Positions 59,946-64,000 of a stretch of 64,000 bases of DNA are shown piece after piece. Position 1 is the first letter of the stretch. Each line of letters begins with the position of its first letter. Where the stretch lies: the NCBI GenBank assembly GCA_047495785.1, contig JBLDXI010000055.1, forward strand, positions 1,922,001-1,986,000, written 5' to 3'. The stretch comes from Lepidodermella squamata (taxonomy: Eukaryota > Gastrotricha). The notes below the pieces were generated by a model. The model did no database searches. It saw nothing but the letters and a program-made list of their open reading frames with translations, and had not been told where the DNA came from. The position numbers were made by a program, and so were the translations under genes.

Positions 59946-61682
59946 GCGAAAAAGGCTCAGGCAATATGTATCATTTTTAGTGGGTGTGGACTGTATTCAT
60001 AGCTATCGATGGGTGACTGCTGATAGAACGGAGGGTAAACGGCGGAAAGATTAGCAAAACCAGGCAATCACGCCGCCAGAAAAATATGACGGCGCCTATC
60101 ATTGCCGTCAAACGGAGCGGCGGCGACGGCAGCAACAGCAGCGGTCCACATATATTGACTGAAGCGATTACGCCCTGTGTCGATACATCGCTATAAACAT
60201 CGTTAATCCGCAACAACTGTGTGTCCATCTTCTAATTTCACCCTGTGTCCGCCGCAAATAATCGGATATTGGAGGGGTAGGTTATATATTGCCGATCAGA
60301 ATCCTAAGAGTAAACGTGTATATAGCGAGACGTGGCTGGTGGTGTTATCTGCAGTAGCGAATTCTTAGATAAAACAACTATTTTGAAACGTCTAAGGAAT
60401 CGAAATATCGAAACGGGACATAACAGAAAAGGAGAATCGAACCTGTTTTATCGTGTCATTTCGAGGCGCCTTGGCGGAAGCAGGAGCGGCAGTTCGCTTG
60501 GTGCACAACTATTTTCCTCCTCATCCTCTCTGCCGCAAATTGAATATTAAAACGCATCGGCATATGTTCAACTGAGTTGCTGAATAATAAATGCCGATCG
60601 TGTGGGTTGACAGGCCAAGTGGCCGCAGCGGCACATTTCATCTGCTGGCGAACGTTTAGCAGCTAGCCAGTAATTAAATAGCCGCATGTGACACAAGTTC
60701 AATTTGTTGTTCGCCCTTAAACATCTATGTGTGAGCGGTTAACTTCAAAGTGTGTCCGACCTTCATATCCCTATTCATGCTGCCTGCTGCATATGTTAAG
60801 CGTCAAAATACTTCTTACTTCTTATTGATGGCTATTTGTCCGAAAAACCCGCAAGTGGTTATTGGAATGAAATCACACCGTATTTGGTATCGCTTTTGCC
60901 ATTTATCATTTTTCAGCTCGACATGGATGATTCTGATGAGCGATCTTCCTCTTCCTTCTCTCTTTCTTTCTGGTCTTCCTCATCTCTTCTTTTTCGGGAA
61001 TTCCTTGTCGCACACATAACAGTGCGTTTGCGTGTGTTGAAACATTGAAACAGTGAATGAATGAAAAACAAAAACGCAATGCAAGTTAAGCCCGAAGCCT
61101 TCATCTTTATCCTCTTTCGTTTTCTCTCTACTGGTTGACATAAGCCCAATTTTGCATTTTTAGACAGTGAGCCGATGTTTTGGCGCGTTCGCTGTTCTGC
61201 GTCATAGCTGTTTTGACGCACGATTGGAAACCCAGACTGCATTAGTGGGGGTATCCTCCCTTCACGAAAAAACGTTGAAAACCGTTGCCATCGGAGTTGT
61301 AAGCGGCCAAACCTCCAAGACACGATCGTACGAGTCGCCGGCAAGCTCCCTCTGAGTTATTCCGCGGTGAATTAAAAAAAATCCTTCATTCAAAACGGTT
61401 AGCGACGGTAGGCAGTATCAAGACAAAATATGATTTTTGAAAGTTGTCATTTGCAATCTCAAAAAATAAGTTTGATGGCTTGGTACTGCCCACCCGCTCA
61501 TCGCACAACAATGAGCTATGTTTGACGAAACGGCAATTAAAAAACTCTGGTGGAAATCTATTTGACAAAAGGTATTACTGCAAGCACCTTTCAGTAAGAT
61601 GAATATCGATGCTCAATTTCATTTGGATTGCCGATGTGAATAATCGAATTAGTTCGCCCATGTCCTTATTTTGACGCCTTTT

Positions 61683-62437
61683 CTATGCAGTTGCTTTGCC
61701 GAACTGTGTTAATCCTGCTACGCCGCCTTTGAATAGGTGGACCATGACGCAGGCGAAGGCAAATAGGGTTGGCATTTGAGTGAGAGCGAAGCCCAATGCC
61801 CGAGCTCTAGCATTCAGTCGGTAACCGAAGATGAACGCAAAGCGGCCCACTACGAAAATCAAGGAGAGGAACGGAAGATACCTGTGACAAGGTGAAAATA
61901 AATGTAAGAATTAACGTCAAAAATTATACTATTGAGTACCTAATGATTTCATGCCCCGGAAAATGATAATTATTTTAAAAAAAATACTTTGCAGTCGCCT
62001 CGTTGAGTATCGTGCTGAATGACAGCATGACGAACGCATGTGCGATGAACTGCTCGAAGCTGTTCACAAGAATGCGCTGTTCTAACTCAAGCAAGTGTTC
62101 ATGGCCAGAGGTAGGATCAACGGCTGGCGTCCAGAATCGGATCCTTGACACTGCGATCCCAGCGTAGAAAACCTGATTGGAAGAATAGAAGCGGAAGAAC
62201 GAGATGGAACAGGAAGAAAACCGGAATTAGCGAAAAAGTCAGGCATCGCAGAGCCAAGCCAAGCCTAATTTCTAACTTATCGGCGCCTTGCAAAATAAGG
62301 TCCAAGTTAGCGACATATTGAAGTCCGATAGCCAGAATAGCCGCAGCTACACCGACTTGCATGAATATTGGAAAGCGATAAGCAAAGAAGCCAACGTCGG
62401 GCTCTTTTTTCACGGGGCCAGACCCTTGTTCCGACAT
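61683..62437 (-). CDS. MAPEG-family membrane protein, TMEM79-like
   Basis: Three exons (62437-62222, 62172-61988, 61881-61683) give 199 residues and about five hydrophobic segments. MAPEG proteins are small ER or membrane enzymes of eicosanoid and glutathione metabolism; TMEM79-type members have lost or changed known activity. Key features are FFAYRFPIFMQVGVAAAIL at the N terminus and the MAPEG-type signature ELEQRILVNSFEQFIAHAF on the second exon. The last exon carries VVGRFAFIFGYRLNARARA and FAFACVMVHLF. The ATG at 62437 is preferred; the longer frame from 62455 uses GTG. The first intron (62221-62173) is only 49 nt and almost wholly pyrimidine-rich. Family assignment is good, activity unknown. 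Confidence 0.85.
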
Positions 62438-64000
62438 TTTCGCAAATATTTTCACGATCTACAGGTATATATTTGGGCATTGATATTGCGTTGAAAGTGG
62501 TGTTGTTCACTTGTTACAAAATATAGCAATTAATTCGAAAATTATTAGGCTCTGGTGTTACTTTTATGTCTGAATTTTGGAATACTTCATTTATTTCGAA
62601 GCTAATACGCAAAAAGGGTAGCTCGATATTAGTGTTCAGAGAAGTGCAAACAAACAACAAACGAATCAACGATTCGGACAAAGTGTAAAAGGTACCGATA
62701 CAGCTTTCATCAAAAACGTTGCTGGTGGGTTGAAAGATGAAAGCAACGGGGTCAATTTCTTATAAAAAATCTGTTTTCCATATACTAATACCTAACTGCT
62801 TTGTGGCTTTTTAGATCTAGGGTTTTTTAAATACGTGATAGCTGCAAATGCGTGCATGGCCTCACAAAAGCCGCCGCTGTAGGCTGCCTAAGTTCCTATT
62901 AAGTTGGATACAAATTACTCGCCCTGTTACCTGATGTTAGACGTTGGCTACAGATTCTCGATATCTACCGTCAACTGGAGTGACTTTGGGTCACTTCGAC
63001 GTACAAATATGGGGTGAGTTTGGCGTACCAAAAATCAAAGATGGTCACGTAAATACCCCGCAAGTGGGGTACCGTTGGATAGCCCAAGGAAAGGCCAGCC
63101 TGGATGTGTACAATGTACATCAATGCAACCCATATAAGGACATATTATGGCAGGTGAAGTTTTGGGAAAGTTTTGAAAAAAAAGTTTTTTTTATTAAAAC
63201 TTTGGTGACTAACCAACTGACGCCGTCTGATCAAACTTGAAATCGTATGCCATTTTCAGACTGCATTTCCTCCAGGCTATCCAACGGCACCCCACTTGCG
63301 GGGTATTTACCTGACCATCTTTGATTTTTGGTACGCCAAAGTCACCCCATTTTGGCACGTCGAAGTGACCCCACTGGGTAAAGTCACCCCAGTTGACGGT
63401 ATATTTCTTTAGTAAATTATTTCCTCCTTATAGAGCGTCTTTATTAGACCGCTTTACTTGCGATTTATTAAGTAAAGAAAATAAAGACATTTGCGATATT
63501 AGTCAGTTTTACTCCAACCAGCTTGTTCGTGTGGATGCCGCTGCGCGAGCCCGATAATGTCTTCCACAAATGACAACAAATAAAATGATTTATTTTGCGT
63601 CCTCTAATGGAATATAAGTACAACAAATTCCAGAATACCCATGCGGGTTTTGGGGACGGCGACGGGCGGTCAGCTCGAGTCCGAGGGATCAGTCGCGAAC
63701 AGCCTGCTTTTATTATAAAATTCATAATTTTCTCTAGTTAGGCAAGCCAACTGCCATTCATCTCAATTTCTGGCTGTGATTTCAGCTAATTCCCAGTCAG
63801 CTACTATTTTGATTTTGGTGCGTCGCAAGTTTAAGGTCGATTTCCTGGGCCTTTCCCGCTTTTTCGGTTCATTTGGATTTCTTATCCTTATGATACCAAT
63901 ACCAATACCAATGCCAATTTTTATCAGACTTCGTCCAACACAATTTATCTCTACAATGTCTTCTAATGTCTTCTACAAGTATACTGTCCGAGATCCTTCT
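62438..64000. other. right-hand flank without recognised genes
   Basis: Contains a MITE with long inverted arms (62966-63401) and a short ccaata repeat near 63895-63915. No supported coding exon. The 5' end of the MAPEG gene should lie at the left edge. Confidence 0.45.
62966..63401. mobile_element. MITE with ~130-bp inverted arms
   Basis: The left arm (about 62966-63095) and right arm (about 63275-63401) are inverted copies with roughly 85-90 percent identity by eye. They share taccgtcaactgg ends and internal blocks tggcgtaccaaaaatcaaag and taaataccccgcaagtgggg. The terminal TA on each side suits a TA target-site duplication. The arms could pair into a long hairpin in RNA or single-stranded DNA. 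No transposase ORF is present. Confidence 0.8.

Larger units (their letters stand above)
52303..61682. other. long gene-poor region upstream of the DCC/UNC-40 gene
   Basis: About 9.4 kb with no convincing coding exon on either strand. It contains a small MITE (57906-58126) and simple repeats (GTT/GAT run near 59915-59945). Across about 53-60 kb the plus strand is purine-leaning (the minus, receptor-coding strand is pyrimidine-leaning), the mirror image of the region upstream of SHANK. It probably holds the promoter and 5' UTR introns of the receptor gene; this is inference. Confidence 0.4.

Overview
This window is nuclear DNA of an invertebrate animal. Genes are split by very short introns (mostly 43-65 nt, GT...AG, acceptors often TTTCAG or ATTCAG), coding exons are GC-richer than the AT-rich gaps, and all recognisable proteins are animal ones (VPS13, FLVCR, HDGF/LEDGF, NACHO, Sec5, LAMTOR5, SHANK, a DCC/neogenin receptor, a MAPEG protein). 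Tiny introns and a nearly overlapping gene pair suit a nematode or another small ecdysozoan such as a tardigrade. The sequence alone does not decide this, and I saw no spliced-leader gene.

Layout. 1-6963 (+): the 3' part of a VPS13 lipid-transfer gene. 8138-11701 (-): an eight-exon gene for a single-pass membrane protein with about 22 ankyrin repeats. 12854-14165 (-): a coiled-coil protein I do not recognise. 16041-18594 (+): a ten-exon FLVCR-family transporter. 18.6-23.0 kb: gene-free, with a hAT-type element. 22997-30695 (-): a compact run of four genes (LAMTOR5, Sec5, NACHO/TMEM35, PWWP/HDGF protein), with LAMTOR5 ending only 13 nt before the Sec5 start. 30.8-31.5 kb: a second hAT-type element. 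32415-32709 (+): a possible two-exon small membrane protein. 32.7-39.65 kb: gene-poor and pyrimidine-rich. 39651-44977 (+): SHANK. 46033-52290 (-): DCC/neogenin/UNC-40 receptor, convergent with SHANK. 52.3-61.7 kb: gene-poor, with a small MITE. 61683-62437 (-): a MAPEG/TMEM79-like membrane enzyme relative. 62966-63401: a MITE with inverted arms of about 130 bp.

How the genes relate. Several products act at membranes or synapses: VPS13 (lipid transfer at contact sites), Sec5 (exocyst tethering), LAMTOR5 (lysosomal mTORC1 scaffold), NACHO (nicotinic receptor assembly), SHANK (postsynaptic scaffold) and UNC-40/DCC (netrin receptor). No pathway-wide cluster is evident. The clearest organisational signal is the tight LAMTOR5-Sec5 pair followed by NACHO on the same strand. 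No CRISPR array, rRNA, convincing tRNA, provirus or toxin gene was seen. Exon borders were placed by hand from reading frame, splice consensus and protein homology; they may be off by a base or two.
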